From Epiperipatus broadwayi (lineage: Eukaryota; Onychophora; Udeonychophora; Euonychophora; Peripatidae), in NCBI GenBank assembly GCA_028023455.1, contig JAQFVV010012477.1, forward strand, positions 3,375,865 through 3,439,864: a stretch of 64,000 bases of DNA, in the 5' to 3' direction. Each line of letters begins with the position of its first letter. Within the stretch, counting starts at the first letter, position 1. The position numbers were made by a program, and so were the translations under genes. Positions 61,967-64,000 of the stretch are shown piece by piece. The notes below the pieces were generated by a model. That model was not told the DNA's origin. It saw nothing but the letters and a program-made list of their open reading frames with translations, and searched no databases.

Positions 61967-62682
61967 TTGACATATGAAAAAAAAAAAAAAAACGGAGATT
62001 GACATATAAATAATTATGTAAAACATATTATGAAAATTTGTCTGAAGGTTTGTAATGATGGTATATTATTAGATATGATATGTTTGTATTTGGAAAATTT
62101 AAATAAAGTTTAAAATTTTCCATACATTCAATATTCACTCATAGATGATGGAAATAGTCCAACATAGCATATCTAATGTTATGAACATGTATGAATTTCA
62201 TTAAATAAAATAAATAAATTTCTAATAAAACAAAAAAAATGATTGTAATCTTTTCAATTTTCGAAAAGAAATTGTTGTGAATAACTTCTTGGTTAAAAAT
62301 TAAATACCGGCAGAATAAATTTTCATTGTAAATTTATATCTATTTTATGTAAGTTAATTTACAAGTGCCAAACGTCTTTTACTCACAAGTTTAACATCAT
62401 CCATAATAGATAAATACGTCATTGAATATTACTAATCTTACTAAGGCTAAATATTATCATATTAATTTTATCTCGGATATAAACTTTAATTTTTTTAAAG
62501 ATATCCATCTCATAAAATTTAACTTGGGGTACATTTAGTTTTTTTTCAGATGATTTTATTTATAAATTTTAAGCAAGTATTTAATAAGATATATATATAG
62601 ACAGATATTGATATTAACAAATTTATATATATGTGTATAAAATAAAATTGGAAATTAGTTGGCATGTCATCCACAAAGTGTC
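61967..62682. other. AT-rich DNA after the tRNA-like sequence
   Basis: An A-run at 61978-61992, then AT-rich DNA with no gene. Whether the first ~100 bases are a SINE body cannot be judged from one copy. Confidence 0.4.

Positions 62683-64000
<1,318 letters not shown>

Overview
The window is a very AT-rich, repeat-dominated stretch of a eukaryotic nuclear genome. I found no intact host protein gene. The mix of elements (a Ty3/gypsy-type LTR retrotransposon, several families of non-LTR retrotransposon, an RTE-type LINE tail and Penelope-like remnants) points to an animal, probably an invertebrate; no species can be named from sequence alone.

Layout. 1-14416: a Ty3/gypsy-type element on the minus strand with unusually long LTRs (about 3 kb; the left one is cut by the window edge). 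It has an intact gag, a damaged pol, a tRNA primer site and polypurine tract, and a 4-kb pol-to-LTR spacer holding a GC-richer island I cannot identify. 14417-21993: AT-rich DNA with an (ATT)n microsatellite and a spaced 14-bp repeat. 21994-28672: a Penelope-like fold-back split by a 5.8-kb LINE (family B) with a 9-bp target duplication. 30998-35816: a second fold-back, then a LINE of family C that itself carries a near-perfect 404-bp palindrome. 35817-48479: an old gypsy relic on the plus strand, with a LINE of family A nested in an (AAT)n tract inside its gag. 48500-55650: an RTE tail, two more truncated family-A LINEs on the minus strand and other low-complexity DNA. 53654-58438: a solitary hammerhead-like motif and three more fold-backs. 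61896-61966: a tRNA-Gly-like sequence. 62683-64000: (AAT)n followed by a fourth family-A LINE running off the end.

Two patterns tie the window together. First, at least six scattered loci, most of them inverted repeats, carry a motif of the form CTGANGA / short stem-loop / GAAA / short palindrome / TC with a flanking stem. This is the layout of a type I hammerhead ribozyme, a motif known from Penelope-like retroelements; one locus also retains a GIY-YIG endonuclease remnant of that class. Second, all four family-A LINE copies start at an AAT-type microsatellite in the same orientation, and both copies with a visible 3' end also finish in (AAT)n, suggesting a LINE that targets this microsatellite. 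The gag-pol junctions of both gypsy elements carry a -1 slippery heptamer directly against the gag stop codon.
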